Shown piece after piece: positions 25,255 through 34,215 of a DNA stretch of 64,000 nucleotides. The stretch comes from Burkholderiales bacterium RIFOXYD12_FULL_59_19 (GTDB lineage Bacteria; Pseudomonadota; Gammaproteobacteria; Burkholderiales; Burkholderiaceae_C): positions 62,001-126,000 of the forward strand of contig MESQ01000091.1 of the NCBI GenBank assembly GCA_001771065.1, written 5' to 3'. A program made the position numbers and the translations under genes. Under the pieces are notes generated by a model. It saw only the letters and a program-made list of their open reading frames with translations. It did not search any database and was not told the DNA's origin. How positions within the stretch are numbered: the stretch's first letter is position 1; each line of letters opens with the position of its first letter.

Positions 25255-26408
25255 GTGGCGAGCTGGTCTTCAAAAATGCCCGCATGGTTTTGCCAGATGA
25301 ACTGGTGCACGGCACGCTGAGTGTCAGTGGGGGCCGCCTGGACCAAGTCAACAGCGGTAACACCGCAGCGCCCCAGGCGCTGGATCTGGAAGGTGACTAC
25401 CTGTTGCCAGGCCTGGTGGAATTACACACCGACAATTTCGAGCGCCACCTGATCCCCCGGCCCAAGGTGCACTGGGCCGAGCTACCCGCCCTGCTGGCGC
25501 ACGACGCCGAAGTGGCCGCCGCCGGTATCACCACGGTGTTTGACGCCATGGGCGTGGGTGATGTGGCGCACGACAGCCTGCGTGGTAATGACATGGGCCG
25601 GGTGATTGCCGCCATCAACGACAGCAGCGCGCGCGGCATGTTACGCGCCGACCACCACTTACACGTGCGCTGTGAGTTACCCGCCGCCAATGCGGTGGAG
25701 TTGTTTCAGGCCTTTCACGGCCACCCGCGTTTGTCGCTGATTTCCCTGATGGACCACACGCCGGGCCAGCGCCAGTGGGAAAACATTGAGCACGCCCGCA
25801 TTTACTACACCGGCAAAAAGGGCTGGAGCCAGGAGCGCTTTGACCACCAGGTGGTGCATGCGGCCGCGCTTCAGTCGCGTTACGCCAAACCCCACCGCGA
25901 CTACTTCAGCCAATACTGCCGCAGCCACAGCATCGCCCTGGCCAGCCACGATGACACCACCCTGGACCACGTCGAGCAGGCCCACGCCGAAGGGGCTTGT
26001 ATCTCCGAATTCCCCACCACCCTGGCAGCGGCGCGCCACGCCCATCAACACGGCCTGCTGACCATCATGGGTGCGCCCAACGTGGTGCGCGGTGGTTCAC
26101 ACTCGGGCAATGTGGCGGCAGCTGAACTGGCGCAACACCAGTTGCTCGACATCCTCTCATCCGACTACGTACCTGGTAGTTTGCTGACAGCCGTATTTCG
26201 CCTGGTGGACGACGGGATTTTGTCGCTACCACAAGCCGTGGCCACGGTCACCCGCAACCCGGCCCGTGCCGCCGGTTTCGCCGACCGGGGTGAGATTGCC
26301 AGCGGCCAGCGGGCTGACCTGGTGCGGATTCGGAGGGTCGAGATGCCCGACGGCAAACATCACGGTGTGGTGCGCGCGGTCTGGCGCGAAGGCCAGCGGG
26401 TGCTTTGA
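25251..26408 (+). CDS. phnM: Ribose-1-phosphonate 5-triphosphate diphosphatase PhnM (copy 1)
   Basis: The 385-residue amidohydrolase-fold enzyme removes pyrophosphate from the 5-triphosphate intermediate to give the PhnJ substrate. Metal-binding signatures are GLVELHTDNFERHL near residue 60, the MDHTPGQRQW segment, ASHDDTTLDH and a C-terminal SSDYVPGSLL. It overlaps phnL by four bases and closes the phnGHIJKLM series. A second full-length phnM follows after 40 bases. No catalytic residue appears lost in either copy, so redundancy or different substrate preference is possible. Confidence 0.92.
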   Translation: MSGELVFKNARMVLPDELVHGTLSVSGGRLDQVNSGNTAAPQALDLEGDYLLPGLVELHTDNFERHLIPRPKVHWAELPALLAHDAEVAAAGITTVFDAMGVGDVAHDSLRGNDMGRVIAAINDSSARGMLRADHHLHVRCELPAANAVELFQAFHGHPRLSLISLMDHTPGQRQWENIEHARIYYTGKKGWSQERFDHQVVHAAALQSRYAKPHRDYFSQYCRSHSIALASHDDTTLDHVEQAHAEGACISEFPTTLAAARHAHQHGLLTIMGAPNVVRGGSHSGNVAAAELAQHQLLDILSSDYVPGSLLTAVFRLVDDGILSLPQAVATVTRNPARAAGFADRGEIASGQRADLVRIRRVEMPDGKHHGVVRAVWREGQRVL

Positions 26409-26448
26409 GCGCCGCTGCAAGTTCTTGTTCTATTCACCAGGAGTTGTC

Positions 26449-27624
26449 ATGCTGACCCAAACGAATTTCGCCAAAACCTGTGGCGCGGTACAGGTGCTCG
26501 GCAACGCCCGCATCGTCACCGCCAACGCCGAATTCATCGGCACGGTGGTCATTGAAAACGGTGTTATTGAATCAGTTGAGCCGACTGACAAGCTGGCGCT
26601 GGGTGCTGAGGATTGGGCCGGTGACTGGCTGCTGCCCGGACTGGTAGAGTTACACACCGACAACCTGGAAAAACACCTGTCACCCCGTCCCGGCGTGTTG
26701 TGGGATGCCCACTCCGCCATGTTGGTCCATGATGCCCAATGCGCCGCCGCAGGCATCACCACGGTATTGGATTCGGTGGTGATTGGCGACCTCGACAAGG
26801 GCGGGCCACGGGCCATGACACAACACAGCTCAATCAAAGCTTTGCACCAGTGCCGCGACGAGGGTTTGATGCGTGTTGAGCACTTGCTGCACTTGCGCTG
26901 TGAACTTTCGGCACACGACATTCTGGCGGTCTACCACCAATACGCCGACGACCCCCTGGTGAAACTCGTCAGTGTCATGGACCACACACCGGGCCAACGC
27001 CAATGGCGTGATTTGGCCAGTTACCGCAACTACCTGGAGCGTCACCGCAGTTTTACCGATGCGTCGTTCGATGCCATGATTGCCGAACGCCAGGCTGATC
27101 AACGGGTCTATGCGGTGCCGCATCGCCAGGCCATCGTCCAGGCCTGTGTGGCCCGTGGCCTGCCGCTGGCCAGCCATGACGACACGCTGCTCAGTGATGT
27201 GCAGCTTGCTGCCCAAGAGGGCGTCAGTCTGTCGGAATTTCCCACCACGCTGGCCGCGGCTCAGGCGGCACGTGCGGCGGGCATGGCCATCATCATGGGT
27301 GGTCCCAACATGGTCAAGGGCGGTTCACACTCGGGCAACATCTCGGCCATGGAACTGGCCCGCTGTGACCTGCTGGACATCTTCTCGTCAGACTATGTGC
27401 CCTCCAGTTTGCTACTGGCCACTTTTATGCTGAGCCAGCTCGAACACTGGAGCTTGTCCAAGGCGGTGTGCACCGTCACGCGCAACCCGGCCCGCGCCAT
27501 TGGTTTGCAAGACCGTGGCGAAATCGCCGTTGGCCAACGCGCCGACTTTCTAAGGGTGCGTATGAACCGCGTTGGCATGCCGATGGTGCGACAAACCTGG
27601 CTGGCTGGCCAACGCGCCTTCTGA
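26449..27624 (+). CDS. PhnM-like diphosphatase (copy 2, tandem)
   Basis: The 391-residue protein is a second PhnM. It shares with copy 1 the blocks LPGLVELHTDN, HLxPRP, MDHTPGQRQW, ASHDDT, SEFPTTLAAA, GGSHSGN and SSDYVPxSLL, but differs in most of the intervening sequence, so this is an old paralogue, not a recent duplication. The ATG at 26449 has AGGAG about 9 bases upstream; the open frame further upstream overlaps phnM out of register. It lies in the C-P lyase operon between phnM and the hexapeptide transferase. Its specific role is unknown. Confidence 0.88.
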   Translation: MLTQTNFAKTCGAVQVLGNARIVTANAEFIGTVVIENGVIESVEPTDKLALGAEDWAGDWLLPGLVELHTDNLEKHLSPRPGVLWDAHSAMLVHDAQCAAAGITTVLDSVVIGDLDKGGPRAMTQHSSIKALHQCRDEGLMRVEHLLHLRCELSAHDILAVYHQYADDPLVKLVSVMDHTPGQRQWRDLASYRNYLERHRSFTDASFDAMIAERQADQRVYAVPHRQAIVQACVARGLPLASHDDTLLSDVQLAAQEGVSLSEFPTTLAAAQAARAAGMAIIMGGPNMVKGGSHSGNISAMELARCDLLDIFSSDYVPSSLLLATFMLSQLEHWSLSKAVCTVTRNPARAIGLQDRGEIAVGQRADFLRVRMNRVGMPMVRQTWLAGQRAF

Positions 27625-27657
27625 CCCTGCGTTGTTTGACATTTTCAAGGGACACCC

Positions 27658-28305
27658 ATGAGCTACACCCACATCGACGCCCTTAACCTGCCGCCCCGTG
27701 TCCACCTGGGGCTGGCACCGACACTGGCGGCTAATGCCGTGGTGCGCAATTGCGACTTTGGCCGCTACACCCAGGTCGGTGAACAGACCCATATGACCGA
27801 CTGTGTGCTCAGTGACTACGCCTATGTGCAGCACCACTGTGACCTGATGTCGACCGACATTGGCAAGTTCGCCAACATTGCCAACATGGTGCGGATCAAC
27901 CCCGGTTTTCACCCCATGGAACGGCCCACGCTGCACCACTTCACCTACCGCCCCACCATGTACGGCATGGCCGAGCAGGACGATGCAGTCTTCTTTGAAT
28001 GGCGCAATCGGCAACGTGTGGTGATCGGCCACGACACCTGGATCGGCCACGGCGCGGTGATCATGCCGGGGGTTCACATCGGCAACGGCGCCGTGGTCGG
28101 CAGCAACTCGGTGGTGACCAAAGACGTCCCGGCTTACGCCATCGTGGCTGGTGCCGGCGCCAAGCTGATCCGCCAGCGTTTTCCCAAGGCGATTGCACAA
28201 GCCCTGGAAGACACCGCCTGGTGGGACTGGGATCACGAAACCCTGACTGAACGGATGCCCGAGTTCAAGGACTTGCGCAGTTTTTTGGCGAAATACGCTC
28301 CCTAA
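27658..28305 (+). CDS. Phosphonate-operon hexapeptide-repeat acyltransferase
   Basis: The 215-residue protein has a left-handed beta-helix: imperfect hexapeptide repeats run from about residue 25 to 170, including VVIGHDTWIGHGAVIMPGVH and IGNGAVVGSNSVVTKDVPAY, followed by a helical end WWDWDHETL. It belongs to the transferase family regularly found in phn operons. It may acetylate aminophosphonates or an intermediate, a role played by the unrelated PhnO in E. coli; that is inference. It lies 33 bases after the second phnM and appears to be the last gene of the C-P lyase operon. Confidence 0.85.
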   Translation: MSYTHIDALNLPPRVHLGLAPTLAANAVVRNCDFGRYTQVGEQTHMTDCVLSDYAYVQHHCDLMSTDIGKFANIANMVRINPGFHPMERPTLHHFTYRPTMYGMAEQDDAVFFEWRNRQRVVIGHDTWIGHGAVIMPGVHIGNGAVVGSNSVVTKDVPAYAIVAGAGAKLIRQRFPKAIAQALEDTAWWDWDHETLTERMPEFKDLRSFLAKYAP

Positions 28306-28334
28306 AAAGCCCAGCCATCGCTTGTCGACCAATA

Positions 28335-28352
28335 CGGTCATTAAACCGACAT
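28335..28352 (+). promoter_or_regulatory. PHO-box-like element upstream of the second importer operon
   Basis: CGGTCAT-TAAA-CCGACAT has two 7-mers with an 11-nt period, followed by GTTG, 53 bases before the phnC start. It shares the layout and the trailing ACATGTTG with the sites at 7820 and 33259. Confidence 0.6.
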
Positions 28353-28405
28353 GTTGCCTCTCTAAATTCAAGTCTTCAAGTCGCAACTGAGCAAAGGCGT
28401 TCACC

Positions 28406-29224
28406 ATGCTGCAACTGTCTTCATTGTCCAAATCCTACGGTGCCGTGCATGCATTGCGACCGACGAACCTGCAAATCCCGGCCGGTCAGATGGTGGGGGT
28501 GATCGGGCGTTCAGGGGCAGGCAAGAGCACCCTGCTGCGGCTGCTGAACCGACTGACAGAGCCCAGCAATGGCCGCATTGATTTCGATGGCACCAATGTC
28601 ACAGCGCTGCAGGGCCGCGACTTGCGGATGTGGCGAGCCAGCTGTGCCATGATTTTTCAGCAGTTCAACCTGGTGCCACGGCTGGATGTCATCACCAACG
28701 TGTTGCTGGGCCGCATTGCCCGACATGGACCCATGAGCGCTTTGATGCCACGCTTCTCACTCCAGGAACGCGCCATGGCGGTGCTGGCACTGGATCGGCT
28801 GGGCTGTTCTGGGCTCGCCTTTCAGCGCGCAGAGACCCTGTCAGGTGGTCAGCAACAACGTGTCGCCATCGCCCGTGCACTGATGCAGGAGCCCAACATT
28901 TTGCTGGCCGATGAACCCATTGCATCACTGGACCCGCACAGTGCAAGCTTGGTAATGGATGCCCTGCATCGCATCAACCAGGAAGATGGCATTACCGTGG
29001 TGTGTAACCTGCATACGCTGGACACTGCGCGCCAGTACTGCACACGTGTTGTTGGCATTGCTGCCGGCGAGGTGGTCTTTGACGGCGCGCCATCGGAACT
29101 CACTGCCAGCGTGGTGCGACACATCTATGGTGTCGCCGATAACGCGCAAAACTTCCGCGAGTCGGCGACATCCACCACCCTCGTCTCCCCCATCGATTCA
29201 GAGTTAATGGCAATGGCCGCTTGA
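28406..29224 (+). CDS. phnC: Phosphonate ABC transporter ATP-binding protein (importer 2)
   Basis: The 272-residue ATPase has Walker A GRSGAGKST (residues 34-42), the signature [15 protein letters not shown] and Walker [13 protein letters not shown], with the PhnC-type IFQQFNLVPRLDV Q-loop region. It starts an operon phnC-phnD-phnE-phnE with its own PHO-box-like element. It has diverged from importer 1 PhnC through most of its length while keeping all motifs. The C-terminal tail is short. It powers uptake through the two adjacent permeases. Confidence 0.92.
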   Translation: MLQLSSLSKSYGAVHALRPTNLQIPAGQMVGVIGRSGAGKSTLLRLLNRLTEPSNGRIDFDGTNVTALQGRDLRMWRASCAMIFQQFNLVPRLDVITNVLLGRIARHGPMSALMPRFSLQERAMAVLALDRLGCSGLAFQRAETLSGGQQQRVAIARALMQEPNILLADEPIASLDPHSASLVMDALHRINQEDGITVVCNLHTLDTARQYCTRVVGIAAGEVVFDGAPSELTASVVRHIYGVADNAQNFRESATSTTLVSPIDSELMAMAA

Positions 29225-29250
29225 AAACCTCACTTAAAAGGAACGTTCAC

Positions 29251-30174
29251 ATGACTTTACTTAAACGTATGTTCAAGACCCTGTGCCTGGCAGGCACGAT
29301 GGCTGTGCTGGCCACATCGGCCAGCGCGCAGGACTGGCGAACCAAATACCCCGTCGTGAAATTTGCTGCGTCAAGCAGTGAAAACCGTGAAGCGGTGCAA
29401 GCCCGTTTCAAGGAGTTTTCCAGCTACTTCAAAAAACAGCTGGGCGTGGAGTTGCAAATCTACCAGGCCACCGATTACGCAGGCGCCATCCAGGCGCTCA
29501 CCAGCGGCCAGGTGCACCTGGCGGGGTTGGGTCCGGCTGGCTACGCCGCCGCCTGGGTTGACTCCGAAGGTGCGGTAGAACCCTTGGTCGCTGCGCGCGA
29601 AGCCGATGGTGATCTGGGCTACTACTCGGCTTTGATCGTGCGTGCCGATAGCCCGTACAGAAAAGTGGAAGACCTCAAGGGCAAGACCCTGGGATGGGCC
29701 GACCCGAATTCCACCTCGGGTTACCTGGTACCCCTGGTGAGTTTGCGCGCCATCGGCATCGAACCGACCAAATTTTTTGAACGTACCGTATTTTCGGGAA
29801 GTCATGAGAACAATGTCATAGGTGTCCTCAATGGCACTTTCGACTCGGCCTTTGTGTGGACCGGCAAAAACCCGGCATCTCGCGGTATCCTGAAGGTGAT
29901 GAGTGCACGAAATCTGCTCGACCCCCAGAAGTTGCGCGTGATCTGGAATTCACAAATGATCCCCAGTTCCCCCATCACCGTGCGCAAGGACATGCCTGCA
30001 GACATGAAACACGACATTGCCAAACTGTTTGTGGATTTGTACGCCAAGGATCCTAAGATGGCCGAAATCATGGCGACGGGCAAGACCTCCGGTTATGTCG
30101 AAGTGCAGCACGCGCTCTACCAACCGGTGTTGGACGTACTGCACGAACAGCGCCGCAATCGTAAAAAGAACTAA
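29251..30174 (+). CDS. phnD: Phosphonate ABC transporter periplasmic binding protein (importer 2)
   Basis: The 307-residue protein has a signal peptide (MTLLKRMFKTLCLAGTMAVL, then ATSASAQ with a likely cleavage site). The mature part shows the PhnD core: VKFAASSSENREAVQARF, YQATDYAGAIQAL, WADPNSTSGYLVPL and FSGSHENNVIGVLNG. The ATG at 29251 has AAAAGGAA about 10 bases upstream; an in-frame TTG at 29221 is less likely. It differs from importer 1 PhnD in the pocket region (SSSENRE against STESSQN), so a different ligand preference is plausible but not shown. Confidence 0.9.
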   Translation: MTLLKRMFKTLCLAGTMAVLATSASAQDWRTKYPVVKFAASSSENREAVQARFKEFSSYFKKQLGVELQIYQATDYAGAIQALTSGQVHLAGLGPAGYAAAWVDSEGAVEPLVAAREADGDLGYYSALIVRADSPYRKVEDLKGKTLGWADPNSTSGYLVPLVSLRAIGIEPTKFFERTVFSGSHENNVIGVLNGTFDSAFVWTGKNPASRGILKVMSARNLLDPQKLRVIWNSQMIPSSPITVRKDMPADMKHDIAKLFVDLYAKDPKMAEIMATGKTSGYVEVQHALYQPVLDVLHEQRRNRKKN

Positions 30175-30191
30175 ATCCGATTTAGACCCCG

Positions 30192-31052
30192 ATGCGCACC
30201 GAAGTCATCAAATTCGAGCGGCAGTTTGCGGCACTTCAGGCGCAAAAGCAGCGCCAGGTCTGGTGGTACGGTGGACTCTTTGTGCTGGCGCTGCTGATCT
30301 CGGCCTGGATCGGCGACTTCAGTCCGGCCAAGATCTGGCACGGTTTGCCGCGTATCCATGAGTACGTGCTCAAGACGCTGCCCGTATTGGGCTGGGTCAC
30401 GCTTTGGACGGATCTGACCGAATGGTTCTGGGGCTTGCGCAAGTGGCTTGGGTTGCTGCTGGAAACGGTGCTGATCGCCTACCTGTCCACCCTGCTGGGG
30501 ACTGTGGGGGCGTTGGCGCTGGCTTTTGATGCCAGCACCAACCTGCAGCGCAGTGGCTGGGGCTATGGGTTGACGCGGCGAGCCATGGAGTTTGCTCGCA
30601 CCATTCCAGAACTGGTGTTCGCCCTGATCTTTGTTTTTGCTTTTGGCCTGGGGCCGATGGCGGGCGTACTGGCCATTGCGATCCACACCATGGGCGGCAG
30701 CGGCAAGCTGTTTGCGGAAGCAATTGAGAACATCGACATGAAACCGGTCGATGGACTGCGTGCCACGGGAGCCAGTTGGTTGCAAACGCTGCGTTTTGCC
30801 GTGCTGCCCCAGGTGTTCCCCAATTTCACCAGCTTTACGTTGTGGCGTTTTGAGATCAATGTGCGCAGCGCCTCGGTGCTGGGGTTTGTTGGGGCGGGTG
30901 GTATCGGTCAGGAGTTCTACACCGCGATTCGCATGTTGTATTACGAGGACATCAGCGCCATGCTGTTGTTACTTGTCGCCACGGTCATGCTGATAGACAT
31001 CGCCTGCGAGAGGTTACGTCACCGCATGATTGGCCAGGAGAATATGTCGTGA
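30192..31052 (+). CDS. phnE: Phosphonate ABC transporter permease (importer 2, first)
   Basis: The 286-residue inner-membrane permease has a hydrophobic N-terminal helix, then a soluble-looking stretch and the PhnE core: TIPELVFALIFVFAFGLGPM, then the docking loop EAIENIDMKPVDGLRATGAS. It overlaps the next permease gene by four bases. Together the two likely form a heterodimer, an arrangement seen in some phosphonate importers, whereas importers 1 and 3 have a single permease. The start at 30192 lies 17 bases after phnD. Confidence 0.9.
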   Translation: MRTEVIKFERQFAALQAQKQRQVWWYGGLFVLALLISAWIGDFSPAKIWHGLPRIHEYVLKTLPVLGWVTLWTDLTEWFWGLRKWLGLLLETVLIAYLSTLLGTVGALALAFDASTNLQRSGWGYGLTRRAMEFARTIPELVFALIFVFAFGLGPMAGVLAIAIHTMGGSGKLFAEAIENIDMKPVDGLRATGASWLQTLRFAVLPQVFPNFTSFTLWRFEINVRSASVLGFVGAGGIGQEFYTAIRMLYYEDISAMLLLLVATVMLIDIACERLRHRMIGQENMS

Positions 31053-31918
31053 TGTTGCGCTTGCAAAACATGGATGAACCGGCGTTGGCGTTGGCCCGTC
31101 AGGTGGCCCCGGCAGTATTTGCGCCACGACTGTTGCAGACACTGCTGCGCGTGCTGGCCTGGTTGGCCTTTCTGGCGCTGACCATGTATTGCCTGTGGCT
31201 GTTTGAGATGTCCCCGTTGCGCTTCGTTAATGGTCTGGGCACCTTGCTGCACATCGTTGCTCAGATGTTCCCGCCAACTGCGGGCGACATGCTCGCCACC
31301 TACCTGATGTCGATGCTTCAGACTGTGGGTATGGCCTTCATAGGCACGGTCTTTGCAGCCGTGCTGGCCTTGCCCCTGGGTTTGTTGGGTGCCAAGAACA
31401 TGTTGTCCAACGGATTGGCCCACTTTTTGTTTCGCCGTAGCTCTGATGTATTACGCGGGGTCGATCAGTTGATCTGGGCTCTGATCTTTGTGCGTGCGGT
31501 CGGATTGGGTCCGTTGGCGGGCATTCTGGCTATCATCATTTCTGACACTGGCACCTTGGCCAAGCTTTACAGCGAGGCGATCGAGAACATCGACAAAAAG
31601 CCTGTTGAGGGTGTTCGTTCGGTAGGTGGTGGCCCGCTGCATGCCATACGCTACGGAGTGTTGCCCCAGGTGCTACCGGTGATGCTTTCCAATATGCTCT
31701 ACACCTTTGAGTCCAATACCCGTTCGGCCACCATCCTGGGCATCGTTGGCGCGGGGGGTATCGGCTTCTACCTGTCAGATCGGGTACGCACAATGAACTG
31801 GGAGGATGCAAGTTTTATTTTGCTGCTGATCCTGCTCACGGTGTACCTGATCGACCACTTGTCCGGATTCATCAGAAGCCGCTTGATTCGGGGGCAGGTT
31901 GCCAAACAACCTGTTTAA
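31049..31918 (+). CDS. phnE: Phosphonate ABC transporter permease (importer 2, second)
   Basis: The 289-residue permease is coupled by overlap to the first permease gene. It has about six membrane segments and the PhnE core: LIWALIFVRAVGLGPLAGIL, then the docking loop EAIENIDKKPVEGVRSVGGG. It ends the importer 2 operon and converges on a reverse-strand phnM-like gene 44 bases further on; no terminator is seen in that gap. It is a distinct paralogue of the first permease, not a recent copy. Confidence 0.9.
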   Translation: MMLRLQNMDEPALALARQVAPAVFAPRLLQTLLRVLAWLAFLALTMYCLWLFEMSPLRFVNGLGTLLHIVAQMFPPTAGDMLATYLMSMLQTVGMAFIGTVFAAVLALPLGLLGAKNMLSNGLAHFLFRRSSDVLRGVDQLIWALIFVRAVGLGPLAGILAIIISDTGTLAKLYSEAIENIDKKPVEGVRSVGGGPLHAIRYGVLPQVLPVMLSNMLYTFESNTRSATILGIVGAGGIGFYLSDRVRTMNWEDASFILLLILLTVYLIDHLSGFIRSRLIRGQVAKQPV

Positions 31919-31962
31919 CCAGATGCTTGCGGCAGAGTTTTCCTAACTGTTCATGGGTTGGA

Positions 31963-33135
31963 TCAGTGTGTATAGATCGGCGATTCAAACCCCGCATAAG
32001 CAATGCGCCCGCCAATGACACTTGTCACGGCATGAGGGGTACGGCCTGCCGGTGCCTTGACCAGGGTGATGTCGGCGCGCAGCCCGGCCTGCAAACGGCC
32101 ACGATCCTTGAGATTCGCGGCATCAGCCGGGTTGCTTGAGATCATCGCCCAGGCTTGGGCAAAACTGCACAAGCCCTCATTGGCCAAACGGAATGCGGCA
32201 GGCAACATGGCGGGGTAGTAGTAGTCCGATGTCAAAACCGTGCACAGCTCTTCAGACACCATGTGTGCTGCCGCCACAGCATTCTTTTGGTGGCTGCCGC
32301 CGCGTACCACATTGGGTGAGCCAAACACCACATGGTTACCCAGTTCGCGGGCCAGCGCGGCAGTGGGCTTGGTTTTTGGAAATTCCGAGATACCGCACCC
32401 CAGTTCCTGGTACCACTGGCGGACCTCGGGTGATGGGTCGTCGTGCGAGGCTTGCGCCACGTTGGCCGACACGGCGGCACCAGCCAGTCGGCGAATCGAG
32501 CCGTTGACCTCGTCTTTTCGTGCGGCCATCCGGTTGGCCAATGCGTGCAGGTCTTGAACGGGCAGACCGGTTCTCTGCAAGATGTTCATGACCTCATGCG
32601 GCTGGGCCAACTTGCGCAAAATGTCCGGCAAGTGGTCGTTGAACGCCAGCAGGGCGATCTTGCCTTCTGCCAGCCATGACAATACCTCTTGCTCACCGTC
32701 AAGGTTGTAGGTCTCTTGCCTCAGGTGAAGTTTGGTGTCGCAGGCCAGATGGGGCTTTGCGTCTTCAAGGGCGGTCAGCATTTGCAGCATGGCGTCACGC
32801 CCGCGCAAGCCCGGTTCCCAGGAATAAGTGACACCGTGGTAAGCGGTGGTGATGCCGTTGGCCACCAGTTGGCGATCTGTTTCGGCGAGCGCCAGTTGTA
32901 TGTCAAAGTGCACCCCCGGGCGCGGCATGAGCTGGCGTTCAAAGGCGTCACCGTGCAGGTCCACGATGCCGGGCAGCACATACAGCCCCTTGGCATCTAC
33001 TGCGCGTGCACCACCGGTGTCGCTGCCAATTTCGGCGATCACCCCGTCTTCGATAAGCACCACCGCTTCCGTTTCAAGACCTTGGGGCAACAGGGTGTGA
33101 CCGCCCACCAACGCATACCGATGACTTACAGACAT
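31963..33135 (-). CDS. PhnM-like amidohydrolase (copy 3, reverse strand)
   Basis: The 390-residue protein is the third PhnM-like enzyme in the island. It has GIVDLHGDAFERQLMPRPGV near residue 60, ASHDDPSPEV, GISEFPKTKPTAALA, GGSHQKN and SDYYYPAMLP, matching the amidohydrolase metal and substrate segments. Against copies 1 and 2 it has HGDAFER for HTDNFER, FNDHLPD for MDHTPGQ, and a longer central insert, so it belongs to a different subfamily. The ATG at 33135 is chosen; a TTG at 33150 would add five residues. It is transcribed divergently from phnD of importer 3 and may share its control region. Substrate unknown. Confidence 0.85.
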   Translation of the reverse strand: MSVSHRYALVGGHTLLPQGLETEAVVLIEDGVIAEIGSDTGGARAVDAKGLYVLPGIVDLHGDAFERQLMPRPGVHFDIQLALAETDRQLVANGITTAYHGVTYSWEPGLRGRDAMLQMLTALEDAKPHLACDTKLHLRQETYNLDGEQEVLSWLAEGKIALLAFNDHLPDILRKLAQPHEVMNILQRTGLPVQDLHALANRMAARKDEVNGSIRRLAGAAVSANVAQASHDDPSPEVRQWYQELGCGISEFPKTKPTAALARELGNHVVFGSPNVVRGGSHQKNAVAAAHMVSEELCTVLTSDYYYPAMLPAAFRLANEGLCSFAQAWAMISSNPADAANLKDRGRLQAGLRADITLVKAPAGRTPHAVTSVIGGRIAYAGFESPIYTH

Positions 33136-33258
33136 AAAAATCCCACGCAACTGAGGTTGAAAAAACCGATCCTAGAAATCCAACATGACAAATTGGTGAA
33201 TACCTACCGGCGTGCAACCTGGCACCTGCAAGCTGGGTTTCGCGTGATATCCGTGAAT

Positions 33259-33276
33259 ATGTCATTGACTTGACAT
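33259..33276 (+). promoter_or_regulatory. PHO-box-like element in the divergent region upstream of importer 3
   Basis: ATGTCAT-TGAC-TTGACAT has two 7-mers with an 11-nt period, followed by GTTG, about 50 bases before the phnD start. It lies in the 191-nt region between two divergent genes and could serve both. Confidence 0.65.
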
Positions 33277-33326
33277 GTTGAGTTTTGAAACTGAAGGCTT
33301 ATCAACCTCTTTTGGAACAACCCATC

Positions 33327-34211
33327 ATGAATCCCATTCGTCGTTTAGTCGCCTTGTCTGTCGTGCTTGTGTGCGGCGGTGTTTTGTCCACTGTGGCCCA
33401 CGCACAAGCACAAACGCTGCGCCTGGCCGTCACCGACATCGCCGGCCTTGAGAACCTTCAGCGCGAGTACGCGCCGTTCCAGAAGGTGCTATCAGAAAAG
33501 GCGGGTGTCAAGGTCGAGCTGTTTCCGGTACCCAACCGCACGGCAGCGGTTGAAGCGCTCAATGCCAAGAAGGTTGATTTGGTGTTGACCGGGCCGGCTG
33601 AATATGTGGTGTTCAAAAAGCGGACCGATGCCAAACTGGTGGTTGGCTTCAGCCGCCCCGAATATTACGGATCGGTGGTGACCCTGGTCGGTTCAGGCAT
33701 TGACAGCGTGGAAGACCTGAAGGGCAAGAAAGTTGCGCTGGGCGATGTGGGGTCGACATCACGCCATCTGTCCCCGATTCAGGTGCTGGCAGACCTTGGC
33801 CTGAATCCGCAGACGGACATGCAAATCCTGCACATCAACCGCAATGTGGCGGTCGAAGCCATGAAACGCGGCGACGTCGCGGCTGTGGGCATCAACCGCA
33901 CTGACATTGCCGGGTTATCGAAGAAGTTTCCGGACGTGACTTTCAAGGTCATTGCACGGGGACGTGACCTGCCCAATGACGTGTTGCTCGCCGGGTCACA
34001 CATTTCAGACGAGCTCGTGGGCAAAATGAAAAAGGTGTTCAGCGAAAACTCGGATGCCCTGATTGCCGCCATGTTGCTGGGCCCCGACGAAAACCAAAAG
34101 TTCCAGGGCATGCGTTTTATTCCCAGCATCAGCGACAAGGATTACAACTACATCCGCAAGATGTACACCACCATCGGCCAGCCCCAGTTTGCCAGTTTTG
34201 TCGGCAACTGA
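33327..34211 (+). CDS. phnD: Phosphonate-type ABC transporter periplasmic binding protein (importer 3)
   Basis: The 294-residue protein starts MNPIRRLVALSVVLVCGGVL, a signal peptide with a likely cleavage after VAHAQA. The mature part is a PhnD/phosphite-type binding protein: LRLAVTDIAGLENLQREYAP, LTGPAEYVVFKKR and VALGDVGSTSRHLSPIQVLA. The last differs from the DPNSTSG pocket motif of the two other PhnD proteins here, so the ligand is probably different (a bulkier or simpler phosphorus anion; inference). The ATG at 33327 has GGAA about 10 bases upstream. The gene order D-C-E differs from C-D-E in importers 1 and 2. Confidence 0.88.
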   Translation: MNPIRRLVALSVVLVCGGVLSTVAHAQAQTLRLAVTDIAGLENLQREYAPFQKVLSEKAGVKVELFPVPNRTAAVEALNAKKVDLVLTGPAEYVVFKKRTDAKLVVGFSRPEYYGSVVTLVGSGIDSVEDLKGKKVALGDVGSTSRHLSPIQVLADLGLNPQTDMQILHINRNVAVEAMKRGDVAAVGINRTDIAGLSKKFPDVTFKVIARGRDLPNDVLLAGSHISDELVGKMKKVFSENSDALIAAMLLGPDENQKFQGMRFIPSISDKDYNYIRKMYTTIGQPQFASFVGN

Positions 34212-34215
34212 GTTC

